Below, one piece after another: positions 23,504 through 30,923 of a stretch of DNA of 64,000 bases. The translations under genes were made by a program, and so were the position numbers. The DNA is from Shinella sp. SUS2 (GTDB lineage Bacteria > Pseudomonadota > Alphaproteobacteria > Rhizobiales > Rhizobiaceae). The notes beneath the pieces were generated by a model, which did no database searches, had not been told where the DNA came from, and was given only the letters and a program-made list of their open reading frames with translations. The stretch covers positions 296,357 through 360,356 of the forward strand of contig NZ_KQ410726.1 of the NCBI RefSeq assembly GCF_001262505.1, read 5' to 3'. Positions within the stretch are counted from its first letter, which is position 1, and each line of letters starts with the position of its first letter.

Positions 23504-23812
23504 ATGGCTGACTTCGGAAACGACGGCGGGCTTTGGACGGCCCGGCTGATCGGCGCGTCCGCGGGCGCGGCCGTTTCGCTCATCTATCTCCTGCCCAAGA
23601 GCCGCCGTGAGGCGGCGTGCCGGTTCTTCACCGGGCTTGCCTGCGGCCTCGTCTTCGGCGGGCCCACCGGGCTGTGGATCGCCGTGCGGCTCGGCATTGC
23701 CGGCTATCTCGGGCCGGTGGAGGTGCTGCTGACCGGCTCGGCGGCGGCCAGCCTTTCGGCCTGGTGGGGGCTGGGCGTGCTGGCGCGGTTGGCGGAGCGG
23801 ATGCGGCGTTAG
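23504..23812 (+). CDS. DUF6107 membrane protein (GTA g3.5 position)
   Basis: This 102-residue protein has three hydrophobic segments (about 11-29, 40-58, 70-93) and a basic C terminus (RLAERMRR). It occupies the place of the small gene 3.5 between portal and protease in the Rhodobacter GTA. GAAAGG lies eight bases before the ATG at 23504. The sequence fits DUF6107, found in rhizobial GTA clusters. The role is unknown; a membrane-embedded assembly or lysis helper is possible. Confidence 0.65.
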   Translation: MADFGNDGGLWTARLIGASAGAAVSLIYLLPKSRREAACRFFTGLACGLVFGGPTGLWIAVRLGIAGYLGPVEVLLTGSAAASLSAWWGLGVLARLAERMRR

Positions 23813-23912
23813 CGAGCCGCGAACAGCGAGTAGGGAATTTGGAATAGCGAATGGAGGTCGATGTGGGCCGGGAATTCATTTTCCCGCGCGCTGTTCCCAA
23901 TTCGCCATTCGC
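23813..23912. repeat. Two opposed arrays of 7-bp repeats
   Basis: Read on the minus strand, 23819-23853 consists of five 7-mers of the form (A/G)(T/C)TC(G/C)C(T/A). Read on the plus strand, 23890-23912 has three matching 7-mers (GTTCCCA, ATTCGCC, ATTCGCC). The two arrays face each other across ~35 bases and can pair partially. Confidence 0.55.
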
Positions 23913-23937
23913 CCCCTTCACATCATCGGAGACGACC

Positions 23938-24495
23938 ATGATCACCGACGACCTGCCGGTCTGGCGGACGAAGAAATATGCCGATCTGACGCTTGCCGGC
24001 GTTTCCGGCGACGGGGTGTTTTCCGGCTATGCGAGCCTCTTCGGCGAGGTCGACCTCAGCAAGGATGCGATCGCGCCGGGTGCCTTTGCCCGTTCGCTGG
24101 AAAAGCGCGGGCCATCGGGCGTGCGCATGCTGTTCCAGCACGACCCGGCCGAACCGCTCGGGCGCTGGCGGACGATCCGCGAGGACGGCCGCGGGCTCTA
24201 TGTCGAGGGCGTGCTTTCGCCCGGCGTGGCGCGGGCCCGCGAGGTGCTGAACCTCATGAAGTCGGGCGCGCTCGACGGGCTTTCCATCGGTTTCCAGACC
24301 GTGCGCTCGAAGACCGACCGGGCGAGCGGGGTGCGCCGCATCCTGGAGGCCGACCTCTGGGAGATCTCGATCGTCACCTTTCCCATGCTGCCCTCGGCGC
24401 GGGTGTCGAACGTGAAGAATGCGCGGTGGTTCCGCGACCGGGAGACCGAGCTGGTGCGCATCATGCGCCGGGCGGCCCGGATGATGAAACGCTAG
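23938..24495 (+). CDS. Prohead protease (GTA g4, HK97 S78 family)
   Basis: The 185-residue serine protease cleaves capsid scaffold during head maturation. The catalytic histidine is in RMLFQHDPAEPLGRW (about residue 66) and the serine in GALDGLSIGFQT (about residue 115), with WEISIVTFPMLPSARV after it. The start at 23938 follows a GGAGACG ribosome site. The stop codon TAG belongs to the CTAG terminus of a palindromic repeat. Length and motif order are standard. Confidence 0.92.
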   Translation: MITDDLPVWRTKKYADLTLAGVSGDGVFSGYASLFGEVDLSKDAIAPGAFARSLEKRGPSGVRMLFQHDPAEPLGRWRTIREDGRGLYVEGVLSPGVARAREVLNLMKSGALDGLSIGFQTVRSKTDRASGVRRILEADLWEISIVTFPMLPSARVSNVKNARWFRDRETELVRIMRRAARMMKR

Positions 24496-24553
24496 GCGTT
24501 TGTTTTACCGCAGTGTCCGACGCCGAAGCGGTTTCGCGTCGGCTGGAAATTCC
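24492..24553. repeat. Partial inverted copy of the CTAG-ended palindromic repeat
   Basis: Its reverse complement matches the 4353-4449 element through GGAATTTCCAGCCGACGCGA, CGCTTCGGCGTCGGAC and TGCGGTAAAACAA. One CTAG end is intact (24492-24495) and provides the stop codon of the protease gene; the other end is lost. It fills the gap before the capsid ribosome site. Confidence 0.7.
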
Positions 24554-24572
24554 AACCCGAAAGGAAGACAGC

Positions 24573-25814
24573 ATGGAGACCCAGAAGACCGCGCCGGAAA
24601 TCAAGGCCGTGCCGGAAACGATGACCGCCGCCTTCGACGACTTCATGGAGGCCTTCGAGGCCTTCAAGGCGACGAACGACCGCCGGCTCGGCGAGATCGA
24701 GCAGAAACTGACCGCCGACGTGGTGACGCGCGACAAGGTGGATCGCATCAACCGCGCGATGGACGAGCACAAGCGCGTCATCGACCAGCTGGCGCTGAAG
24801 AAGGCGCGCCCGGCGCTCGGCGGCGAGGGGAGCTTCGAGGCGGGCGAGCACAAGGCGGCCTTTTCCGCCTATATGCGGCGCGGCGACGAGAGCGCGCTCA
24901 GGGCGCTGGAGGGCAAGGCCATGTCGGTCGGCTCGGCGGCGGACGGCGGGTATCTCGTGCCACCGGAGACCGACACGGAGATCGGCCGCCGGCTTTCCGC
25001 CGTCTCGCCGATCCGGTCGCTCGCGACCGTGCGCCAGGTCTCCGGCACGGTACTGAAGAAGCCGTTCGCGACGGGCGGCATGGCGGCGGGCTGGGTGGCG
25101 GAAACCGCCGCGCGGCCGCAGACGGGCAATGCGCAGCTTGCCGAACTCTCCTTCCCGACCATGGAACTCTACGCCATGCCGGCGGCGACGGCCGCGCTGC
25201 TCGACGATGCGGCGGTGGACGTCGAGGGGTGGATCGCCTCGGAGATCGACATGGTCTTCGCCGAGCAGGAGGGCACCGCCTTCGTTTCCGGCGACGGCAC
25301 CAACAAGCCGAAGGGGTTCCTCGGCTACACGGCTGTCGCCGACGCGGGCTGGAGCTGGGGCAATATCGGCTACATCGCGACGGGCGCGGCCGGGGCCTTC
25401 AAGGCCTCGAACCCCTCCGACACGCTGTTCGACACGGTCTATTCGCTGAAGGCGGGGCACCGGCAGAACGGCACCTTCGTAATGAATCGCAAGACGCAGG
25501 GCCAGATCCGCAAGTTCAAGGATGCGGACGGCAACTATCTCTGGCGTCCGCCGGCTTCGGCGGGGCAGGCGGCCTCGCTGCTCGGCTTTGCCATCGCCGA
25601 GGCCGAGGACATGCCTGACATCGCGGCCGACAGCCTCTCCATCGCTTTCGGCGACTTCCGCGCCGGTTACCTCGTCGTCGACCGCACCGGTGTGCGCGTG
25701 CTGCGCGATCCCTACTCGGCCAAGCCCTATGTGCTGTTCTACACGACCAAGCGCGTCGGCGGCGGGGTGCAGAATTTCGAGGCGATCAAGCTGGTGAAGT
25801 TCGCGGCAAGCTGA
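24573..25814 (+). CDS. Major capsid protein (GTA g5, HK97 fold)
   Basis: This 413-residue protein has a charged coiled-coil N-terminal segment (residues ~1-105, the delta/scaffold region removed by the g4 protease). The HK97 capsid domain follows: SAADGGYLVPPETDTEIGRRL near 118, ELYAMPAATAALLDDAAVDVEGWIASEI, TAFVSGDGTNKPKGFL and the C-terminal YSAKPYVLFYTTKRVGGGVQNFEAIKLVKF. AAGGAAG lies seven bases before the ATG. The order protease-capsid is conserved in GTAs. Confidence 0.95.
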   Translation: METQKTAPEIKAVPETMTAAFDDFMEAFEAFKATNDRRLGEIEQKLTADVVTRDKVDRINRAMDEHKRVIDQLALKKARPALGGEGSFEAGEHKAAFSAYMRRGDESALRALEGKAMSVGSAADGGYLVPPETDTEIGRRLSAVSPIRSLATVRQVSGTVLKKPFATGGMAAGWVAETAARPQTGNAQLAELSFPTMELYAMPAATAALLDDAAVDVEGWIASEIDMVFAEQEGTAFVSGDGTNKPKGFLGYTAVADAGWSWGNIGYIATGAAGAFKASNPSDTLFDTVYSLKAGHRQNGTFVMNRKTQGQIRKFKDADGNYLWRPPASAGQAASLLGFAIAEAEDMPDIAADSLSIAFGDFRAGYLVVDRTGVRVLRDPYSAKPYVLFYTTKRVGGGVQNFEAIKLVKFAAS

Positions 25815-25820
25815 CGGTCT

Positions 25821-25941
25821 CCTCTCTCCTCGCTTGCGGGAGGGGAGCGGGGTGAGCGGTGATCGCACGAACCGATGCCGCGGTGCGGCTGCCCCTTGTC
25901 CGCCTGCCGGCACCTTCTCCCCGCAGGCGGGGCGAAGGGTG
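25821..25941. repeat. MITE-like palindromic repeat, copy D (degraded)
   Basis: This 121-bp region has a left hairpin CTCTCTCCTCGCTTGCGGGAGGGGAG and a right half CCGCCTGCCGGCACCTTCTCCCCGC/GCGGGGCGAAGG. The outer inverted ends are not recognisable. It lies between capsid and connector genes. Confidence 0.6.
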
Positions 25942-26057
25942 GTGCCGCACTGTTTTCCTCTTTCTCGCGCCGGCGGGCGTTTCCTGCTGCCGGTGCCGGC
26001 GGGCGCGGTTTCCTCCCGGCCGCGCCCGCATCCCTTTCTCCATCGCGAAGGACGATC

Positions 26058-26627
26058 ATGACCATTGCCGAACTGCTGCCGCCGACCGTGGAGCCGGTGA
26101 CGCTTGCCGAGGCGAAGGCGCATCTGCGCCTCGACGCCGCCGACGAGGATGCGCTCGTATCCGCGCTGATCCGCGCGGCACGCGAATATCTGGAGGCCAC
26201 GACGGGGCTTTGCCTGATTACGCGATCCTTGCGGCTCTATCTCGACGACTGGCCCGAGACGCGGGTGATTCAGATTGCCAGAGGGCCGGTGCAAACCATT
26301 GAGATGGTGACGGTTTATGATGCGACCGGGCTGCCGGTCGCTGCCGATGTGACCGGCTACCGGCTCGACGGTGCGGCGCGCCCGGCGCGGCTGCTGCTGC
26401 CGGCGCGCCCGGATACGGACCGCGCGCTCAACGGCATCGAGATCGATTTCACCGCCGGCTTTGGCGAAAGCGGCGCGAACGTACCGGACGGGCTGAAGCG
26501 GGCGCTGCTCATGCATGTGGCGGCGATGTTCGAGCTGCGCGGCGTGCTTTCGCCGGTGGATCAGCCGGGCACGGTGCCGGCGGGTTACGACCGGCTGGTG
26601 GCGCCCTACCGGCTGCGGAGGCTGTGA
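26058..26627 (+). CDS. Head-tail connector/adaptor (GTA g6)
   Basis: The 189-residue protein has the gp6-like connector fold: PVTLAEAKAHLRLDAADEDALVSALIRAAREYLEATTGLCLITRS at the N terminus and a C-terminal helical region ending PYRLRRL. It forms a ring below the portal and joins head and tail. The ATG at 26058 follows GGACG, and the gene ends overlapping the next start (TGATG). The same position in the Rhodobacter GTA encodes the adaptor. Confidence 0.88.
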   Translation: MTIAELLPPTVEPVTLAEAKAHLRLDAADEDALVSALIRAAREYLEATTGLCLITRSLRLYLDDWPETRVIQIARGPVQTIEMVTVYDATGLPVAADVTGYRLDGAARPARLLLPARPDTDRALNGIEIDFTAGFGESGANVPDGLKRALLMHVAAMFELRGVLSPVDQPGTVPAGYDRLVAPYRLRRL

Positions 26628-26965
26628 TGGCGAAGGTAAGGATCATCGATCCCGGCGCGCTCTCGGCGCGGCTGACGCTGGAAGGGCCGGTCGAGACGCC
26701 GGACGGGCAGGGCGGCGCCGAACGCGGCTTTGCGGCGCTGGCGACCCTCTGGGCGGCGATCGAGCCGGTGGCGGCGCGGGCGGACGAGGCGGCGGGCACG
26801 CTGTCGGTGACGGTGACGCACCGCATCTGGCTACGGCACCGGGGCGACCTTACCGGCGGCATGCGGCTGCGGAAGGGGGCGCGGATCTTCGCCATCCATG
26901 CGTTCCGGGATCCGGACGAGACGGGGCGCTACATGCTCTGCGACTGCGAGGAGATCCGGCCATGA
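26627..26965 (+). CDS. Phage head closure protein (GTA g7)
   Basis: This 112-residue, beta-rich protein belongs to the head closure/stopper family. It starts LSARLTLEGPVETPDGQGGAERGFAALATLWAAIEPV and contains THRIWLRHRGDLTGGMRLRKGARIFAIHAFRDPDETGRYMLCDCEE. It seals the DNA exit below the adaptor. It overlaps both neighbours by 1-4 bases, so translation is coupled. A GTG three bases upstream is possible but unlikely. Confidence 0.88.
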   Translation: MAKVRIIDPGALSARLTLEGPVETPDGQGGAERGFAALATLWAAIEPVAARADEAAGTLSVTVTHRIWLRHRGDLTGGMRLRKGARIFAIHAFRDPDETGRYMLCDCEEIRP

Positions 26966-27369
26966 GCGCGGCATCGGCCCTGCAGAGGGCGATCTTCGCC
27001 AGGCTCTCCGGCGATGCGGCGCTGACGGCACTGGTCGGGGCGAACGGCATCACCGACCGCAGGCCCGACGGGCCGACGCCGCCGCTCCTTGTCATCGCGG
27101 GCATCGACAGCACCGACCATTCGACGGCGAGCGAGGCGGGCGAGGAACATATCGTGACGCTGGAGGCCTGGTCCGAGGCGGCGGGGCACCGGCAGGCGCA
27201 GGCGATTGCCGCGGCGGTGCGCGCGGCGCTCGACGACGCGGCGCTGGTCATCGCCGGGCACCATCTCGTCCTGCTCTTCCACCGCGATACGCGGCTGCGC
27301 CGTGACGGCAAGTCCCGCTTCCACCGCGCGGAAATGCGCTTCCGGGCGGTGACGGAGCCGCATGCCTGA
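26962..27369 (+). CDS. DUF3168 tail terminator-like protein (GTA g8)
   Basis: The 135-residue protein starts at an ATG overlapping the g7 stop (ATGA). DUF3168 features are ALQRAIFARLSGDAALTALVG, PPLLVIAGIDSTDHST and HIVTLEAWSEAAGHRQAQAIAAAVRAALDDAAL. In the Rhodobacter GTA this protein caps the tail tube and joins it to the head. The long upstream open frame is out-of-frame shadow from g6/g7. Confidence 0.88.
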   Translation: MSAASALQRAIFARLSGDAALTALVGANGITDRRPDGPTPPLLVIAGIDSTDHSTASEAGEEHIVTLEAWSEAAGHRQAQAIAAAVRAALDDAALVIAGHHLVLLFHRDTRLRRDGKSRFHRAEMRFRAVTEPHA

Positions 27370-27396
27370 CACCTCATTTTCGGAAAGGACCTTGCC

Positions 27397-27804
27397 ATGG
27401 TGGCACAGAAGGGGCGCGAGCTCCTCATCAAGATCGACAACGGGGCGGGTTTCGTCACCGTTGCGGGGCTGCGCTCGAAGCGGCTGTCGTTCAATGCGCA
27501 GCTTGTCGATGTGACGGATGCGGAATCGGCGGGGCGCTGGCGCGAACTGCTGGGTGGGGCGGGCGTGCAGCGCGCGGCCCTGTCCGGCGCCGGTATCTTC
27601 AAGGACCAGGCTTCGGACGCGCTGGTGCGCGCGCTGTTCTTTGCCGGCACGATCGTCGCCTGGCAGATCGTGATCCCGGATTTCGGCACGGTCGCGGGGC
27701 CGTTCCAGATCGCCGCGCTGGACTATTCCGGCGCGCATGACGGCGAAGTGGTCTTCGAGATCGCGCTGGAATCGGCCGGGCTCCTCACCTTCGGGGCGCT
27801 CTGA
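27397..27804 (+). CDS. Major tail (tube) protein (GTA g9, TP901-1 family)
   Basis: This 135-residue beta-rich tail tube protein of the TP901-1 family starts MVAQKGRELLIKIDNGAGFVTVAGLRSKRLSFNAQ and contains VDVTDAESAGRWRELL and FQIAALDYSGAHDGEVVFEIALESAG. Hexamers stack to make the short GTA tail. AAAGGAC precedes the ATG, and the stop overlaps the start of g10. Confidence 0.92.
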   Translation: MVAQKGRELLIKIDNGAGFVTVAGLRSKRLSFNAQLVDVTDAESAGRWRELLGGAGVQRAALSGAGIFKDQASDALVRALFFAGTIVAWQIVIPDFGTVAGPFQIAALDYSGAHDGEVVFEIALESAGLLTFGAL

Positions 27805-28166
27805 TGGGCGCGCGGGCGAACCGGCATCGCGGCGAGATCGAGGCTGCCTTCGACGGCGAGCGGCGCGTGCTGTGCCTGACGCTCGGTGCGCTGGCGGAGC
27901 TGGAGACGGCCTTTGCCGCCGACAGCCTAATGGGGCTGGCGGAACGCTTCTCCTCCGGGCGGCTGAAGGCCGACGATCTCATCCGCATTCTTGGCGCGGG
28001 ACTGCGGGGTGGCGGCAACCTTTATTCCGACGAGGAGGTTTCCGCGATGGCGGTGGCGGACGGGCTCTCCGGTTTTGCGCGTATCGCGGCCGAACTGCTG
28101 CAGGCGACATTCGGGCCGGGCGTGGAGGCGCGGCCGGAAAACCCTCCGGGGCCGCATCCGGGCTGA
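27804..28166 (+). CDS. GTA g10 family tail assembly protein
   Basis: The 120-residue protein matches the GTA gp10 family: NRHRGEIEAAFDGERRVLCLTLGALAELETAF near the N terminus and LKADDLIRILGAGLRGGGN. It acts with the following small gene as a tail assembly chaperone before the tape measure, like the G/GT pair in lambda. The ATG overlaps the tail tube stop (TGATG). The tail is Pro-rich (RPENPPGPHPG). Confidence 0.88.
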   Translation: MGARANRHRGEIEAAFDGERRVLCLTLGALAELETAFAADSLMGLAERFSSGRLKADDLIRILGAGLRGGGNLYSDEEVSAMAVADGLSGFARIAAELLQATFGPGVEARPENPPGPHPG

Positions 28167-28366
28167 ACGGCGAGAGGGCGGCCTTTCCCTGGGAGGCGGC
28201 GCTCCATGCCGGGCTCTGCCGGATGCGGCTTTCTGCAAAGGATTTCTGGGCGATGACGCCGCGCGAGCTGGCCTTCGCGCTCGGTGTGCTGCGGCCTGTG
28301 CCGTCGGCGCCCGGACGCAATGCGCTTGCCGCGCTGATGCGCGCCTTTCCCGACCACAAGGAGTGA
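28163..28366 (+). CDS. Phage tail assembly chaperone (GTA g10.1), non-ATG start
   Basis: This protein of up to 67 residues has the conserved FPWEAALHAGLCRMRLSAKDFWAMTPRELAFALG core. The core lies upstream of the first ATG (28223), so that ATG cannot be the true start. In frame only a CTG at 28163, overlapping the g10 stop, is available. A CTG start or a programmed frameshift from g10, as in lambda G/GT, would explain this. The gene is normal in position and content for GTA clusters. Confidence 0.75.
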   Translation: MNGERAAFPWEAALHAGLCRMRLSAKDFWAMTPRELAFALGVLRPVPSAPGRNALAALMRAFPDHKE

Positions 28367-28369
28367 ACC

Positions 28370-28903
28370 ATGGCGGATGCGGATGACAGACCTCTTTCCG
28401 GCACGCTCGACGATGCCGGACAGCTTTCGGCGGTCTTCGACGACCTGGAGGCGCGTTCACGCTCCTTCGGCTCGGCGCTGACCAATGCGCTGAGGGGTGC
28501 GGTCGTCGACGGCAAGGGGCTGGAGGGCGTGCTGCGCGGGCTGGCGCTGCGCATGAGCGACATTGCGCTTTCGGTGGGGCTGAAGCCGCTGGAAGGGTTT
28601 TTGTCGTCGGGTCTTTCCGGGCTGCTCGGCGGCGCCACGCCCTTCGCCAAGGGTGGGGTCGTCGCCTCGCCGACCTATTTCGGAACGGGCGGCGGGCTCG
28701 GACTGATGGGCGAGGCGGGGGCGGAGGCGATCCTGCCCTTGAAGCGCGGGCCGGACGGGGCGCTGGGCGTCGCGAGCGATGGCGGCGGGGCGCGCATCGT
28801 CTTCAACGTGACGGCGCAGGATGCGGCGAGTTTCCGCAAATCCGAGGGGCAGATCTCGGCCATGCTGACACGCGCCGTGGGGCGCGGGCAGCGCAGTTTG
28901 TGA
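28370..28903 (+). CDS. Short tail tape measure protein (GTA g11)
   Basis: The 177-residue protein has helical segments (DDAGQLSAVFDDLEARSRSFGSALTNALRGAV), a hydrophobic GLSGLLGGATPFAKGGVVASPTYF stretch and EAGAEAILPLKRGPDGALGV near residue 115. It sets tail length; its brevity fits the short tail of GTA particles. It begins three bases after the chaperone stop with an AAGGAG ribosome site. Confidence 0.85.
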   Translation: MADADDRPLSGTLDDAGQLSAVFDDLEARSRSFGSALTNALRGAVVDGKGLEGVLRGLALRMSDIALSVGLKPLEGFLSSGLSGLLGGATPFAKGGVVASPTYFGTGGGLGLMGEAGAEAILPLKRGPDGALGVASDGGGARIVFNVTAQDAASFRKSEGQISAMLTRAVGRGQRSL

Positions 28904-28937
28904 GGGCGAGGGGCTGGGGAATTTACGGAGAGAAGGC

Positions 28938-29573
28938 ATGGCAGGGTTTCATGAGGTGCGGTTTCCGCTGCGTGTCGCGCTCGGCACCAGCGGCGGGCCG
29001 GTGCGGCGGACGGATATCGTCAGCCTTTCCAACGGGCGCGAGAACCGCAACCGCCGCTGGCACGATGCGCGGCGGCGTTACGATGCGGGCTCGGGCGTGC
29101 GCTCGGTCGCGGATCTCTATGCGGTGCTCGCCTTCTTCGAGGCACGGGCGGGGCAGTTCAACGGTTTCCGCTTCCATGACCCGGTGGACCACAAATCCTG
29201 TGCGCCGGGCGGGACGGTGAGCGCCATGGACCAGCAGATCGGCACGGGGGACAGCACGACGGCGGCCTTCCAGCTCGTCAAGCGCTATGCGGATGCCGGC
29301 GGGGAGACGGTGCGGACCATCGACAAGCCGGTCATGGGCACGGTGGTCGTCTCCGTGGCGGGCAGCCTGCGGCCGGCGGCGGACTATACGGTGAACCACG
29401 CGACGGGTGTCGTCACCTTCAAGCCGGGCAAGATTCCGGCCTCGGGCGCCATCCGGGCCGGCTACGCGTTCGACGTGCCGGTGCGTTTCGACACGGACCG
29501 CATCGATATCGACCTCGCGCAGTTCGATGCGGGGCGCATCCCGTCGATTCCGCTGGTGGAGATAAGGCCATGA
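28938..29573 (+). CDS. DUF2460 distal tail protein (GTA g12)
   Basis: This 211-residue protein of the DUF2460/TIGR02217 family begins MAGFHEVRFPLRVALGTSGGPVRRTDIVSL and contains NRNRRWHDARRRYDAGSGVRSV and YAVLAFFEARAGQFNGFRFHDPVDHKS. It closes the tail tube and anchors the hub. GGAGAGAAGG precedes the ATG, and the end overlaps the g13 start by four bases. Confidence 0.92.
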   Translation: MAGFHEVRFPLRVALGTSGGPVRRTDIVSLSNGRENRNRRWHDARRRYDAGSGVRSVADLYAVLAFFEARAGQFNGFRFHDPVDHKSCAPGGTVSAMDQQIGTGDSTTAAFQLVKRYADAGGETVRTIDKPVMGTVVVSVAGSLRPAADYTVNHATGVVTFKPGKIPASGAIRAGYAFDVPVRFDTDRIDIDLAQFDAGRIPSIPLVEIRP

Positions 29574-30460
29574 GGACGATCCCGGACGGGTTGCAGGCGC
29601 ATCTCGACGGTGAGGCGACGACGCTTTGTCATGCCTGGCGGGTGACGCGGCGCGACGGCGTGGTGATGGGCTTTACCGATCATGACCGCGACCTCTCCTT
29701 CGGCGGGCTTTCCTATCTCGCTGCAAGTGGCTTCGAGGCGAGCGAGGCGGAGGACGGCAACGGGCTTTCGGCCGAGGGCGGCGATCTCTCGGGCGGCTTT
29801 TCGGCGGAGGCGATCCGCGCCGAGGACCTTTCGGCCGGGCGTTATGACGGGGCGAAGGTTGAGGTCTATATGGTCAACTGGCAGGACCCGGCGCAAAGGC
29901 TGCTGTTGCGCACCGCCGAACTCGGCGAGGTGCGGCGCGAGGGCGGGCTTTTTCGTGCGGAGCTGCGGCGGCTGACGCACCGGCTGGACCAGGTGCGCGG
30001 GCGCATCTACGGGCATCGCTGCGACGCGGTGCTGGGTGACGGCCGGTGCGGTGTGAACGTGGCGGCGCCGGCCTTCCGGGCGACGGCGACAGTGGGCGCG
30101 GTGCTCGACGACATGCGGCTGCGGGTGAGCGGGCTGTCCGGCTTTGCCGAGCGGTTCTTCCGCTACGGCGTGCTCACCTTCACGAGCGGCGCTGCGGCGG
30201 GGCTGACGGCTGATATCGAGGACCAGCGCAAGGTTTCGGGTGGTGACGAACTGACCTTCTGGTTGCCGGTGCCGGCCGGGGTGGTCGCGGGCGACGCGAT
30301 GCAGGTGACGGCGGGATGCGACAAGCGCTTTGCCACCTGCAAGGCGAAATTCTCCAACGGGCTGAATTTTCGCGGTTTTCCGCACATGCCGGGTAGTGAT
30401 TTCACCTATGGCTATGCCGATGGCGAGACGGTGCATGACGGGAGGCCGCTCTATGCGTGA
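29570..30460 (+). CDS. DUF2163 hub protein (GTA g13)
   Basis: The 296-residue protein of the DUF2163/TIGR02218 family has TTLCHAWRVTRRDGVVMGFTDHDRDL near residue 18 and a C-terminal cysteine-containing segment (VTAGCDKRFATCKAKFSNGLNFRGFPHMPGSD). Four cysteines (at RCDAVLGDGRCGV and CDKRFATC) could bind iron-sulfur or zinc, as in the Rhodobacter GTA hub. It overlaps g12 and g14 by 4-8 bases. Confidence 0.92.
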   Translation: MRTIPDGLQAHLDGEATTLCHAWRVTRRDGVVMGFTDHDRDLSFGGLSYLAASGFEASEAEDGNGLSAEGGDLSGGFSAEAIRAEDLSAGRYDGAKVEVYMVNWQDPAQRLLLRTAELGEVRREGGLFRAELRRLTHRLDQVRGRIYGHRCDAVLGDGRCGVNVAAPAFRATATVGAVLDDMRLRVSGLSGFAERFFRYGVLTFTSGAAAGLTADIEDQRKVSGGDELTFWLPVPAGVVAGDAMQVTAGCDKRFATCKAKFSNGLNFRGFPHMPGSDFTYGYADGETVHDGRPLYA

Positions 30461-30920
30461 GATGCTGGGGGATGAGGGGCAGGGGCAGGATACCGGCGCG
30501 CGCGTCGTCACCATCGCCCGCAGCTTCATCGGCACGCCCTACCGGCATCAGGGCGCGCTGAAGGGGGTCGGTTGCGATTGCCTCGGGCTGGTACGCGGGG
30601 TCTGGCGGGAGCTTTACGGGGCGGAGCCGGAAATGCCAGGCGCCTATGCCGCGGACTGGGCGGAGCGGGCGGGCGCGGAGCGGCTGCTGGAAGCGGCGGC
30701 ACGGCATTGCGGGGCGGCGCTGCCTGCGGCGGCGCTGCGGCCGGGCGATATCCTGATCTTTCGCTGGCGGGCAGGGGTGGCGGCCAAACATGCCGGCATC
30801 GCGGCGCCCGACGCGCATTTCATCCATGCTTATGAGCAGGCGGCGGTGATCGAATCGCCGCTCGTGCCCGCATGGCGGCGGCGGATCGCCGGCGTCTTCC
30901 GCTTTCCGGAGATTTCCTGA
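30453..30920 (+). CDS. NlpC/P60 cell-wall peptidase (GTA g14)
   Basis: This 155-residue NlpC/P60-type cysteine peptidase has catalytic C43 in GVGCDCLGLVRGVW and catalytic H113 in AAKHAGI. It cuts peptide crosslinks of the recipient cell wall during DNA delivery from the tail tip. The ATG at 30453 lies inside the last codons of g13. The order DUF2460-DUF2163-NlpC-megatron is diagnostic of GTA-type tails. Confidence 0.93.
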   Translation: MREMLGDEGQGQDTGARVVTIARSFIGTPYRHQGALKGVGCDCLGLVRGVWRELYGAEPEMPGAYAADWAERAGAERLLEAAARHCGAALPAAALRPGDILIFRWRAGVAAKHAGIAAPDAHFIHAYEQAAVIESPLVPAWRRRIAGVFRFPEIS

Positions 30921-30923
30921 TCC

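Noticed and set aside
19749..25941. CRISPR array formed by the repeats
   Set aside because: The copies are ~120-160 bp, kilobases apart and without regular spacers or cas genes. They are palindromic intergenic elements.
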